Of a stretch of 64,000 nt of DNA, positions 1 to 7,764 are shown piece by piece; within the stretch, counting starts at the first letter, position 1; each line of letters starts with the position of its first letter. This stretch comes from Streptomyces varsoviensis (GTDB lineage Bacteria > Actinomycetota > Actinomycetes > Streptomycetales > Streptomycetaceae). A program made the position numbers and the translations under genes. The stretch covers positions 1 to 64,000 of the forward strand of contig NZ_JOBF01000025.1 in assembly GCF_000718635.1 (NCBI RefSeq), read 5' to 3'. The notes under the pieces are model-generated. The model ran no database searches and was not told where the DNA came from. It saw only the letters and a program-made list of their open reading frames with translations.

Positions 1-192
1 GGGGCCGTAGGGGTGGGGTCCGGAACGCTGACGTGTATTTGTGGGCCGGAGTGCCGGGTGAGATGACGGTTCCGGGTTTGCGGCCCGTAAATATGCGGTG
101 GAGGACCCCACCCCGTAGGCCCCGACCCCGCACCCACCCACACACGTCGCCACCCCACCCCGTAGGCCCCGACCTCGCACCCACCCAGGGGG
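1..192. repeat. Intergenic tract with 35-bp direct repeat
   Basis: No gene is seen in this left edge. It holds a 35-bp direct repeat, 106-140 and 153-187, identical except for one C/T change at 174, separated by 12 bp. The unit starts CCCCACCCCGTAGGCCCCGA. Positions 1-21 carry a near reverse complement of the same block, so the element is present in both orientations. It lies just downstream of the nnr stop codon at 193. A mobile origin is not supported; the repeat may be a transcription-end or simple duplication product. Confidence 0.6.
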
Positions 193-1617
193 TCAGCCAG
201 TCACGTCTCGCCATGCTGCCGTCAGGGCTGAGGCGACCTCGATGGAGGTTAGGGGGCGGGGGGCCAGGTGGCGGGCGGCTAGGCCGTGGAGGTAGGCGGC
301 GGTGGAGGCGGCGTTGTGGGGGGTGAGGCCGGCGGCGAGGAGGGAGCCGGTGAGGCCGGAGAGGACGTCGCCGCTGCCGGCGGTGGCCAGCCAGCCGGTG
401 CCGGTGGGGTTGGCGCGTACGGGGTGGGAGGGGGTCGCGACCAGGGTGGTGGAGCCCTTGAGGAGGGCCGTCGCGCCGTAGCGGTCGGCCAGGGCCCGTA
501 CGGAAGCCAGGCGGGAGGATTCGACCTCTTCGCGGGTCGTCCCCAGGAGCGCCGCCGCCTCGCCCGCGTGGGGGGTCAGGAGGGTGGGGGCCTCGCGGGC
601 CCGAAGCTGGCCGGCGGGCGGCAGGAGGTGGAGGGCGTCTGCGTCGATCAAGGCCGGGACGTCCGAGGCCAGGACGTCCGCCATCGCCTGGTGCGCGCCC
701 TCGTCGTCGCCCACGCCCGGGCCGATCACCCACGCCTGGACGCGCCCGGCCTTCCTCGGCGGGCCGGCGGTGACGAGGCCTTCGGGGAAGCGGGCGATCA
801 CCGCGTCCGAGCCGGGTCCGACGTAGCGGATCGCGCCGGCGCCGCCGCGCAGGGCGCCCGCGACGGTCAGTACGGCCGCGCCCGGGTAGCGGCTGGAGCC
901 CGCGACGACGCCGACGACGCCGCGCCGGTACTTGTCGCTCTCCGCCGCCGGGCGCGGCAGCAGCGCGGCGACGTCCGCGTGCTGGAGGGCCTCGATGTCG
1001 GGTTCGGGGAGCCGCAGACCGATGTCGACGAGGCGGAGCGCGCCGGCGTGTTCGTGCGCCGGGTCGATGAGCAGGCCGGGTTTGTACGCGCCGAAGGTGA
1101 CGGTGGCGTCGGCGCGTACGGCCTCGCCGGTGACCTCGCCGGTGTCCGCGTCGATGCCGCTCGGCAGGTCGACGGCGACGACCGTGCCCGTCGCGGCCCG
1201 CATCAGGGCCTGCGCGTCCGGGCGCAGGCCGCCCTTGCCGCCGATGCCGACGATGCCGTCGACGACGAGGTCGGCCCGGGCGACGGCGGCGGTACCGTCG
1301 CCCGCGGTCAGGACGCGGCCGCCGGCGGCGCGCAGGGCGGCGAGGCCGCCGGGATGCGTGCGCTCCGGGGCGAGCAGCACGGCGCTCACGCCGGCGCCGC
1401 GCCGCGCGAGCCGCGCGCCGGCGTACAGGGCGTCGCCGCCGTTGTCGCCGCTGCCGACGATGAGGGCGACGCGCGCCCCGTAGACGCGGCCGAGCAGGCC
1501 GGCGCAGGCGGCGGCGAGTCCGGCGGCGGCGCGCGCCATGAGGGCGCCGTCCGGGAGTCGTGCCATCAGTTCGCGTTCGGCGGCCCGTACTTTCTCCACG
1601 CTGTAGCCAGTCCTCAT
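193..1617 (-). CDS. nnr: Bifunctional NAD(P)H-hydrate epimerase / ADP-dependent dehydratase
   Basis: Repairs damaged NADHX/NADPHX. The N-terminal YjeF_N domain epimerises the hydrate and the C-terminal carbohydrate-kinase-like domain dehydrates it using ADP. The 474-residue protein starts MRTGYSVEKVRAAERELM. The N-terminal half carries GSGDNGGDALYAGARLARRG (NAD(P)HX-binding epimerase signature). The C-terminal half carries PGVGDDEGAHQAM, LTPHAGEAAALLG and TGTGWLATAGSGDVLSG, the dehydratase nucleotide/substrate signatures. Length fits bifunctional Nnr. The ATG at 1617 was chosen because the epimerase domain begins at once; the upstream in-frame stretch overlaps the racemase start region and is not family sequence. 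It is divergent from alr with a 184-bp shared upstream region. Confidence 0.93.
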   Translation of the reverse strand: MRTGYSVEKVRAAERELMARLPDGALMARAAAGLAAACAGLLGRVYGARVALIVGSGDNGGDALYAGARLARRGAGVSAVLLAPERTHPGGLAALRAAGGRVLTAGDGTAAVARADLVVDGIVGIGGKGGLRPDAQALMRAATGTVVAVDLPSGIDADTGEVTGEAVRADATVTFGAYKPGLLIDPAHEHAGALRLVDIGLRLPEPDIEALQHADVAALLPRPAAESDKYRRGVVGVVAGSSRYPGAAVLTVAGALRGGAGAIRYVGPGSDAVIARFPEGLVTAGPPRKAGRVQAWVIGPGVGDDEGAHQAMADVLASDVPALIDADALHLLPPAGQLRAREAPTLLTPHAGEAAALLGTTREEVESSRLASVRALADRYGATALLKGSTTLVATPSHPVRANPTGTGWLATAGSGDVLSGLTGSLLAAGLTPHNAASTAAYLHGLAARHLAPRPLTSIEVASALTAAWRDVTG

Positions 1618-1801
1618 GCGTCCAGTGTCGGCGACGCGGGTGGGCGCGTCAGGGCGGCGGTTCCCGGCCCGCGCGTCGTCTGGTGCGGGGCGGGGCGGGT
1701 AGGCGGAGTGCGTGCCCCCACCACGTAACCGAAGGCGGAGACGACCTCCGGCGCGCCGCTGCGAGTGCTGTACAGCTGTGCGGCCTGAGACACTGGCGGT
1801 G

Positions 1802-2962
1802 ATGAGTGAGACACAGATGCGCGCTCGTGCCGTTGTCGACCTGGCCGCGCTGCGGGAGAACGTACGCGCCCTGCGGGCCCGTGCGCCGCGCGCCGAGCTG
1901 ATGGCCGTGGTCAAGGCCGACGCGTACGGACACGGCGCGGTGCCCTGCGGGCGCGCGGCCCGCGAGGCCGGGGCGACGTGGCTGGGGACGGCCACGCCGC
2001 AGGAGGCGCTGGCGCTGCGCGCCGCCGGCGACCGGGGGCGGCTGATGTGCTGGCTGTGGGCGCCCGGCGACCCGTGGCGCGAGGCCATCGAGGCGGACAT
2101 CGATGTCTCGGTGAGCGGGCTGTGGGCGCTGCGCGAGGCGGAGGCCGCCGCGGTCGCGGCCGGCCGGGTGGCGCGCGTCCAGTTGAAGATCGACACGGGG
2201 CTCGGCCGGAACGGCTGCCAGCCCGCCGACTGGCCCGACCTGGTCGCCGCCGCGCGCGCCGCGGAGCAGCGTGGTGCCCTCAAGGTCACCGGCCTGTGGT
2301 CGCACTTCGCCTGCGCGGACGAGCCCGGTCACCCGTCCATCCAGGCGCAGCTCGCGGTCTTCCGGGACAGCGTCGGCCACGCCGAGGCGCGGGGGCTGGA
2401 TCCGGAGGTGCGCCACATGGCGAACTCCCCGGCGACCCTGACCCTGCCCGAGTCGCACTTCGACCTCGTACGGCCCGGCATCGCCGTGTACGGGGTGTCG
2501 CCGTCGGCCGAGATCGGCGTCCCCGGCGACTTCGGCCTGCGGCCCGTGATGACGCTGAGCGCGTCGCTGGTCAGCGTCAAGCGGGTGCCGGGCGGCCATG
2601 GGGTGAGCTACGGGCACAAGTACGTCACGCCCGGCGAGACGACCCTCGCCCTCGTCCCCCTCGGCTACGCCGACGGCATACCCCGCGCCGCGTCCGGCAC
2701 CGGGCCCGTCCTCATCTCGGGGAAGCCGCGCACGGTCGCGGGGCGGGTGGCCATGGACCAGTTCGTGGTCGACCTCGGCGGGGATGACGCGGCGGTCGGC
2801 GACGAGGTGGTGCTGTTCGGGCCGGGCGACCGGGGCGAGCCGACCGCCGAGGACTGGGCGCGGGCCACCAACACCCTCGGATACGAGGTCGTCACGCGCA
2901 TCTCCGCGCGCGTGCCCCGCGTCTATGTCGGTGAGAGCGATGCCACGGGGGGCGCAGCATGA
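1802..2962 (+). CDS. alr: Alanine racemase
   Basis: PLP-dependent racemase converting L-alanine to D-alanine for peptidoglycan, cytoplasmic. The 386-residue product has the fold-type III barrel signature VVKADAYGHG at 36-45, with the PLP-linking lysine at 38, and the C-terminal catalytic tyrosine context GVSYGHKY. RVAMDQFVVDLGG is the usual C-domain motif. The ATG at 1802 is preferred because the family N-terminus (RARAVVDLAALREN) follows directly; a GTG three bases upstream is also possible. Its stop overlaps the start of the next hydrolase (ATGA), so the two are co-transcribed. Length is usual for the family. Confidence 0.96.
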   Translation: MSETQMRARAVVDLAALRENVRALRARAPRAELMAVVKADAYGHGAVPCGRAAREAGATWLGTATPQEALALRAAGDRGRLMCWLWAPGDPWREAIEADIDVSVSGLWALREAEAAAVAAGRVARVQLKIDTGLGRNGCQPADWPDLVAAARAAEQRGALKVTGLWSHFACADEPGHPSIQAQLAVFRDSVGHAEARGLDPEVRHMANSPATLTLPESHFDLVRPGIAVYGVSPSAEIGVPGDFGLRPVMTLSASLVSVKRVPGGHGVSYGHKYVTPGETTLALVPLGYADGIPRAASGTGPVLISGKPRTVAGRVAMDQFVVDLGGDDAAVGDEVVLFGPGDRGEPTAEDWARATNTLGYEVVTRISARVPRVYVGESDATGGAA

Positions 2963-4224
2963 GCGAGGCGACGAGCGGCCCGGGCGCGGCCGCCGCCAAG
3001 GGACTGAACTGGGGCTGGAAGCGCGGCGCGGGGGTGGCGGGCGCGGCGATAGGGGTGGTCGCGGCCGGCGCGGCGGCGGGCGTCGCCCTGGAGCGGCTGA
3101 CGGTCGGCCGCGGCATGCGGCGCCGGGCCCGGGTGGCGCTGGACTCCGCGGGGCCGTACGGGACGCTGCGCGGCACCCCCGGCACGGCCGTAGCGGAGGA
3201 CGGCACGGAGCTGTACTACGAGGTGGACGAGGCGGACGGGGCCGCGCCCCAGGGCGACGCGCAGGGCGCGGCGCTGCGCACGCGGCTGTTCGGGCGGCGT
3301 GCGCCGCGGCAGCCGGTCACCGTCGTCTTCTCGCACGGCTACTGCCTCGGGCAGGACGCCTGGCACTTCCAGCGGGCGGCCCTGCGCGGCGCGGTCCGCG
3401 GCGTCTACTGGGACCAGCGCAGCCACGGGCGCTCGGAGCGCGGGCGCGCCCAGCGCGCGAGCCGGGAGCGCGTCGGGGAGGCCGAGGACAGCGCGCCGGT
3501 CTCCATCGATCTGCTCGGCCGGGACCTGAAGGCCGTCATCGACGCGGCGGCGCCCGAGGGGCCGCTGGTGCTGGTGGGGCACTCGATGGGCGGCATGACG
3601 ATGATGGCGCTGGCCGCGCAGTACCCCGGTCTGGTCGCCGAACGCGTCGTCGGCGCCGCCTTCATCGGCACCTCGGCGGGCAACCTCGCCGACGTCAACT
3701 ACGGGCTGCCCGTCGTCGGGATGAACGCGGTGCGGCGCGTACTGCCCGGCGTCCTGAAGGCCCTGGGCTCGCAGGCCGACCTGGTGGAGAAGGGGCGGCG
3801 GGCGACCGCGGACCTCTTCGCGGGCATCATCAAGCGCTATTCGTTCGGGGCCAAGGACGTCGATCCGGGGGTGGCGCGGTTCGCGGAGCGGCTGATCGAG
3901 GCGACCCCCATCGACGTCGTCGCCGAGTTCTACCCGGCCTTCGCCGAACACGACAAGATCGAGGCGCTGTGCGCCTTCGACCACATGCCCGCGCTCATCC
4001 TCGCGGGCGCGGGCGACCTGATCACCCCGAGCGAGCACAGCGAGGCCATCGCCGCCGCGCTCCCCGACGCCGAACTGACCCTCGTGCCGGACGCCGGGCA
4101 CCTGGTGATGCTGGAACACCCCGAGACCGTCAACGCCCGGCTGGCGGAGGTGCTGGCCGCGGCCGGCGCGGGCGAGGCGCTCACCACGCGGGCCGCGTCC
4201 GGCGAGGGCACGGAGCGCGGCTGA
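2959..4224 (+). CDS. Membrane-anchored alpha/beta-fold hydrolase
   Basis: Serine hydrolase of unknown substrate, 421 residues. A hydrophobic Ala/Gly-rich segment at about 24-44 is a probable membrane anchor or uncleaved signal. The hydrolase core follows: FSHGYCLG oxyanion region at 124-131, nucleophile elbow GHSMGG at 207-212 (Ser209), an acidic residue in ILAGAGDLITPSEHS and the histidine in DAGHLVMLEHPE. The start overlaps the alr stop by 4 bp, so it is translated from the alr operon. Such hydrolases commonly follow alr in Streptomyces, and an envelope-related role is an inference only. Confidence 0.9.
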   Translation: MSEATSGPGAAAAKGLNWGWKRGAGVAGAAIGVVAAGAAAGVALERLTVGRGMRRRARVALDSAGPYGTLRGTPGTAVAEDGTELYYEVDEADGAAPQGDAQGAALRTRLFGRRAPRQPVTVVFSHGYCLGQDAWHFQRAALRGAVRGVYWDQRSHGRSERGRAQRASRERVGEAEDSAPVSIDLLGRDLKAVIDAAAPEGPLVLVGHSMGGMTMMALAAQYPGLVAERVVGAAFIGTSAGNLADVNYGLPVVGMNAVRRVLPGVLKALGSQADLVEKGRRATADLFAGIIKRYSFGAKDVDPGVARFAERLIEATPIDVVAEFYPAFAEHDKIEALCAFDHMPALILAGAGDLITPSEHSEAIAAALPDAELTLVPDAGHLVMLEHPETVNARLAEVLAAAGAGEALTTRAASGEGTERG

Positions 4225-4307
4225 CGGCCGGCGGTTTCACCGGGGGCTCACAAGGCTCTTTTACGGACGCGGGCGGGCCTGCCGGTGCTACCGCGGGACG
4301 GCTGGGC

Positions 4308-4350
4308 GGCTCGTACGGGCGCGCGCACGGCTGTGGCGCCCGTACGAGCC
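4308..4350 (+). terminator. Perfect 15-bp hairpin upstream of tsaE
   Basis: Arms 4308-4322 and 4336-4350 (GGCTCGTACGGGCGC and its exact complement) with a 13-nt loop. It lies 84 bp after the hydrolase stop and 58 bp before tsaE. It has no U-tract, as is usual for Streptomyces hairpins, and probably ends the alr operon. Confidence 0.6.
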
Positions 4351-4408
4351 GGACGCACGGGGCGCACGGCTCCAGATCATGGGGCTCGGGCCCGTACCAT
4401 CGGCCGGT

Positions 4409-4957
4409 ATGAACGTCCCGTACACCGAGACCGTGACCGCCACCGCACAGATCACCGTCGAGACGCCCGAGCGCATGCGCGAACTGGGCCGCGCCCTCGC
4501 CGCGCTGCTGAGCCCCGGCGACCTCGTGCTGCTCTCCGGCGAGCTGGGGGCCGGCAAGACGACGCTCACCCGTGGCCTGGGCGAAGGGCTGGACGTGCGC
4601 GGCGCCGTCACCTCCCCGACCTTCGTCATCGCGCGCGTGCACCCGCCGCTGGGGGACGGGCCGGCGCTGGTGCACGTGGACGCGTACCGGCTGAACGGCG
4701 GCCTCGACGAGATGGAGGACCTGGACCTCGACGTCTCGCTGCCGGACTCGGTGATCGTCGTGGAGTGGGGCGACGGGAAGGTCGAGGAGCTGTCGGAGGA
4801 CCGGCTGCACGTCCTCATCGAGCGGGCGGTGGGCGCGGAGCCGGCGGCCGGGGGCGAGGGTGACGGCGAGTACGACGGCGACGACGTACGGCAGGTGACG
4901 CTGACCGGCGTGGGCGCGCGGTGGGCGAGCGTGGATCTGACGGCCCTGGGGGCTTAG
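4409..4957 (+). CDS. tsaE: tRNA threonylcarbamoyladenosine biosynthesis ATPase TsaE
   Basis: ATPase partner of TsaB/TsaD in t6A37 modification of ANN-decoding tRNAs. The 182-residue protein has Walker A GELGAGKTT at 44-52 (Lys50), followed by VTSPTFVIARVH (TsaE switch region), HVDAYRLN and VIVVEWGDG, all hallmarks of the family. The ATG at 4409 has no clear Shine-Dalgarno but lies 8 nt after TACCAT (4395-4400), a plausible -10 box, so the mRNA may be leaderless. A Gly/Asp-rich stretch (about 151-165) interrupts the C-terminus. tsaB and rimI follow 1.2 kb downstream, separated by two unrelated small genes. Confidence 0.94.
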   Translation: MNVPYTETVTATAQITVETPERMRELGRALAALLSPGDLVLLSGELGAGKTTLTRGLGEGLDVRGAVTSPTFVIARVHPPLGDGPALVHVDAYRLNGGLDEMEDLDLDVSLPDSVIVVEWGDGKVEELSEDRLHVLIERAVGAEPAAGGEGDGEYDGDDVRQVTLTGVGARWASVDLTALGA

Positions 4958-5080
4958 GGGTTTCTCTCAGTGACCGGTACGGCGGGTTCCGCGACGGGGT
5001 GCCGCTCACATTCCGACAAGCCGTCGGCAAGATGTTGCGCGCGCGGTGTCGCGCGTGGTCACATGGAGGCGTATAGAGCC

Positions 5081-5098
5081 GGTTAGGTGTACCTAACC
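5081..5098. promoter_or_regulatory. Inverted repeat resembling the core of an iron box
   Basis: GGTTAGGT and ACCTAACC, perfect 8-bp arms with a 2-bp spacer, 36 bp upstream of the small gene at 5135. The inner TTAGG-n4-CCTAA matches the 3' part of the DmdR/IdeR iron-box consensus as I recall it, but the outer TTAGG repeat is missing. A metal-regulator operator is an inference. Confidence 0.45.
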
Positions 5099-5134
5099 CA
5101 TACCTGTCCGCCCCAGCAGCCCCAGGAGGCAACC

Positions 5135-5344
5135 ATGTCGGCCCAAGAGCCCGCAGCTCCCGTGGCAGCCCGGCGCGACGAGGAGCGGCAGCCCTCGATG
5201 AGCGACCTGCTGGCGTCCTGCGCCGCGGCCAGCGCGGTCTCCACGCCGCCGACGGCCCCGGAGGCCGCCGGCCCGCGGACGGACGAGGGCTCGGCGCCCG
5301 CCGGGACGGACTGCCCGGCCGAGGCCGGGCCGCACGCCGCGTAG
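5135..5344 (+). CDS. Small Ala/Pro-rich hypothetical protein
   Basis: A 69-residue protein beginning MSAQEPAAPVAARRDEERQ. A strong ribosome binding site, AGGAGG at 5124-5129, stands 5 bp before the ATG, which is the main evidence that it is real. The composition is Ala/Pro/Glu with a single short helix-like segment (MSDLLASCAAASAVS, residues 22-36); two cysteines (29 and 60) are present and no known domain is recognised. The palindrome at 5081-5098 lies in its leader. Function unknown. Confidence 0.6.
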   Translation: MSAQEPAAPVAARRDEERQPSMSDLLASCAAASAVSTPPTAPEAAGPRTDEGSAPAGTDCPAEAGPHAA

Positions 5345-5377
5345 ACGCCCCGCGTTAGCCCATACGGGGGAACGGCC

Positions 5378-5980
5378 CTACGGGACCACGACCACCTTCG
5401 TGCCGGTCGTGGCGAACTTCCACATCGCGGCCCCGTCCGCCCGCTGCTCGCGCACCGCGCCCGTCTTCTTCGTCGCGTTCGGGTCCGGCGTCGAACCGTC
5501 GAGGGCCGCGCTGAAGCCGAAGACGATGCCGCCTTCCCCGATGTGGAACTGCACCACGTGCTCGACCTGAACCCCGTCCGAGCCGAGCAACTGCGGCGAA
5601 CGGCCCCTCGGGGGGACCTGGTACGTGCCCGGCTCAGGGCTCACCGAGCTGGGCGCGACCTCGAACGTCCGCGTCGCCTGCTCGTTCTCGCCCACCAGCC
5701 ACACGCGCTTCGCCTTGAGCGCGTAGACGACCCGCAGCCCGGAGCCCGACGAGGCCGGGATGGCGGTGGACGCCTTGTCCTTGCCGTCCGGGCCGCCCTT
5801 GCCGTCGCCCTTGCCCTTGTCCTTCGGGTGACCGGACGGGGAGGAGTGCGCGGCGCCGGCCTTCGCCGGGTTGTCCGGCGCGGCCGATGCCTGGAAGGCG
5901 AGGAATCCGACCACGGCGAGTGCCGCCGCGGTGAGCCCGGCCACGACCGGCCCCGAGCTGCTGCGTGCCACGCTGCGCAC
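5378..5980 (-). CDS. Secreted YkuD-like protein lacking catalytic residues
   Basis: A 200-residue exported protein of unknown role. A GTG start at 5980 is preceded by a GAAAGGG ribosome site. A hydrophobic signal segment spans about 11-33, then a Lys/Gly/Asp-rich linker (35-70), then a beta domain (80-200). The domain follows the L,D-transpeptidase order: RVWLVGENEQATRTFEVAPS, PEPGTYQVPPRGRS, and the terminal MWKFATTGTKVVVVP that mirrors the family's final strand. Where active enzymes have SHGC(I/V)R, this protein has KTGAVR (172-177), so His and the nucleophilic Cys (Ala175) are absent; no catalytic His precedes it either. It may bind peptidoglycan without catalysis. The family assignment is by pattern only. 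Confidence 0.72.
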   Translation of the reverse strand: MRSVARSSSGPVVAGLTAAALAVVGFLAFQASAAPDNPAKAGAAHSSPSGHPKDKGKGDGKGGPDGKDKASTAIPASSGSGLRVVYALKAKRVWLVGENEQATRTFEVAPSSVSPEPGTYQVPPRGRSPQLLGSDGVQVEHVVQFHIGEGGIVFGFSAALDGSTPDPNATKKTGAVREQRADGAAMWKFATTGTKVVVVP

Positions 5981-6119
5981 CCTTTCGTCCTACGTACGAC
6001 TTTGCGGCTGACCGTAGCACCCGGCCGCCCCGCCGCCGCGCCGTCGGCGGGGGCGGGCGGTCCGGCCCGCCCGGCCGGGGGCGGGCCGGACGGGGAAACG
6101 GGGGCCGCGCCGCGCGCCG

Positions 6120-6125
6120 TAGGCT
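6120..6125 (+). promoter_or_regulatory. Possible -10 box of leaderless tsaB
   Basis: TAGGCT lies 6 nt before the tsaB GTG (6132) with no Shine-Dalgarno between them, a layout typical of leaderless Streptomyces genes. No good -35 box is seen. Confidence 0.35.
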
Positions 6126-6131
6126 GTATGT

Positions 6132-6809
6132 GTGCTGCTGCTCGCTCTTGATACCGCCACCCCCGCCGTCACCGTCGCGCTCTACGACGGGGACGGCGGC
6201 GCCGTCGTAGCCCAGTCGAACCAGGTGGACGCCAGGCGCCACGGGGAACTGCTGCTGCCCTCCGTCGACCGCGTGCTGTCCGACGCGGGCGTGGGGCTCG
6301 CCGCCGTGACCGGCGTCGTCGTCGGCGTCGGCCCCGGCCCGTACACCGGGCTGCGGGTCGGCCTCGTGACGGCCGCCTCCTTCGGCGAGGCCCTGGGGGT
6401 CCCGGTGCACGGGCTGTGCACGCTGGACGGGATCGCTTACGCGGCCGGGGCGACGGGGGAGCTGCCCGGGGAGTTCGTGGTGGCCACCGACGCCCGGCGC
6501 AAGGAGGTGTACTGGGCGCGGTACGCCGATGCCCGTACGCGCGTCGGCGAGCCCTCCGTCGACCGGCCCGACGACATCGCGGACGCCGTCGGGAGCCTGC
6601 CGGCGGTCGGCGCGGGCGCGCTGCTCTACCCGGACGCGTTCGCGGACCTGCGGCCCGATCTGCCGCAGCACCAGTCCGCGGCCGCGCTGGCCGCCCTCGC
6701 GGCCGAGAAGCTCGCCGCGGGCGAGGAGCTGCCGGCCCCGCGGCCGATGTACCTGCGCCGTCCGGACGCCAAGGTGCCGGCCAACTACAAGGTGGTCACG
6801 CCCCGGTGA
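6132..6809 (+). CDS. tsaB: tRNA threonylcarbamoyladenosine biosynthesis protein TsaB
   Basis: Scaffold partner of TsaD in t6A synthesis, ASKHA (actin/hexokinase-like) fold. The 225-residue product opens with LLALDTATPAVTVALYDG, the ASKHA phosphate-1 strand pair, and includes RRHGELLLPSVDRVL and GPGPYTGLRVGL, the conserved TsaB nucleotide-binding-like loop. TDARRKEVYWARY is the conserved family motif of the second lobe. GTG start, probably leaderless. Its stop overlaps the rimI start (GTGA), so the two form an operon. tsaD, commonly the third gene, does not follow here. Confidence 0.95.
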   Translation: MLLLALDTATPAVTVALYDGDGGAVVAQSNQVDARRHGELLLPSVDRVLSDAGVGLAAVTGVVVGVGPGPYTGLRVGLVTAASFGEALGVPVHGLCTLDGIAYAAGATGELPGEFVVATDARRKEVYWARYADARTRVGEPSVDRPDDIADAVGSLPAVGAGALLYPDAFADLRPDLPQHQSAAALAALAAEKLAAGEELPAPRPMYLRRPDAKVPANYKVVTPR

Positions 6810-7339
6810 CCGCCTCGGCCGCCCCCGTGTCCGTACGGGAGATGCGCTGGTGGGACCTCGGCCAGGTGCTGCCGCTGGAGCGCGAGTTGTTTCCGGATGA
6901 CGCCTGGTCCAAGGGGCTGTTCTGGTCCGAGCTGGCGCACGCGCGCGGCCCGGGGGCCAACCGCCGCTACGCGGTGGCCGAGGACGCCGAGGGCCGCATC
7001 GTCGGCTACGGCGGCCTCGCCGCCAACGACGGCACCGGCGACATCCAGACCATCGCCACCGCCCGCGACCACTGGGGCACCGGCCTCGGTGCGCGCCTGC
7101 TGACCGAGCTGCTCGCCGCCGCCACGGCCTTCGAGTGCCACGAGGTCCTTCTGGAGGTCCGCGTCGACAACGACCGCGCCCAGCGGCTGTACGAGCGCTT
7201 CGGCTTCGAGCCCATCGGCGTCCGCCGCGGCTACTACCAGCCCGGCAATGTCGACGCCCTCGTCATGCGCCTCCCCGGCCCGTCCCCCCACGGCGAGAAC
7301 GGCCCGGGCGCCCAGGGGACGTCCGAGAGCCGCGTCTGA
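6806..7339 (+). CDS. rimI: Ribosomal-protein S18 alanine N-acetyltransferase
   Basis: GNAT acetyltransferase that acetylates the N-terminal residue of ribosomal protein S18. The 177-residue protein contains the RimI opening VREMRWWDLGQVLPLEREL, the acetyl-CoA loop DHWGTGLGARLL and the C-terminal block VDNDRAQRLYERFGFEPIG with RRGYYQPG. It starts at a GTG overlapping the tsaB stop by 4 bp; a second GTG at 6827 is a less likely start. A Gly/Ser-rich tail follows the domain. Substrate assignment rests on the motif order and the tsaB linkage. Confidence 0.92.
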   Translation: MTASAAPVSVREMRWWDLGQVLPLERELFPDDAWSKGLFWSELAHARGPGANRRYAVAEDAEGRIVGYGGLAANDGTGDIQTIATARDHWGTGLGARLLTELLAAATAFECHEVLLEVRVDNDRAQRLYERFGFEPIGVRRGYYQPGNVDALVMRLPGPSPHGENGPGAQGTSESRV

Positions 7340-7353
7340 TCAGAATCGAGCCC

Positions 7354-7728
7354 ATGGGGAACATGACTGCCGGCGGTCCCGAGCAGCCCCTGATCCCGCA
7401 GCCGCCCAGTACCGTTACCGCGCTGCGCCAGGCTGTCGCCCAGATCGCGCCGGCGGCGCTGCCCGCCTTCACCCGCGAGCTGGACCAGGCCGCCGATCAG
7501 GCACGGCAGGGCTCCGACCCCGCCCCACTGCGGCGTTTCACCACTCAGTGGGCCGCTTATGTGCAGATTCAGCGTCAGCCGCGCATCGCCGTGCGCCTTC
7601 GGGAGCTGGAAGACCTCACCGAGTCGGCCGACGCGGCCCAGGTCCGCCGGGCCGCTGCCGAGATCGGCGGCATCCTCGACGATGCCTACGCCTACGCCTG
7701 CGCCGCCGTCGCTCGGGTGGAGCGCTGA
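7354..7728 (+). CDS. DUF6247-like small protein
   Basis: A 124-residue, mostly helical protein of unknown function. The block LPAFTRELDQAADQ followed by DPAPLRRFTTQWAAYV resembles the DUF6247 family, which is widespread in actinobacteria and sometimes sits beside toxin genes; no toxin gene is seen here. The ATG at 7354 is chosen, 14 bp after the rimI stop; an in-frame ATG at 7363 with GGGGA close upstream is an alternative. It occupies the place where tsaD is commonly found after rimI. It converges on nat across a hairpin. Confidence 0.75.
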   Translation: MGNMTAGGPEQPLIPQPPSTVTALRQAVAQIAPAALPAFTRELDQAADQARQGSDPAPLRRFTTQWAAYVQIQRQPRIAVRLRELEDLTESADAAQVRRAAAEIGGILDDAYAYACAAVARVER

Positions 7729-7729
7729 G

Positions 7730-7764
7730 CACCCGCGGTTTTCGCTGACGCCCGGGCGCGGGTG
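7730..7764. terminator. Hairpin between convergent genes
   Basis: CACCCGCG (7730-7737) pairs with CGCGGGTG (7757-7764) across a 19-nt loop, directly between the 7354 gene stop and the nat stop at 7765. Probably a bidirectional terminator. Confidence 0.5.
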
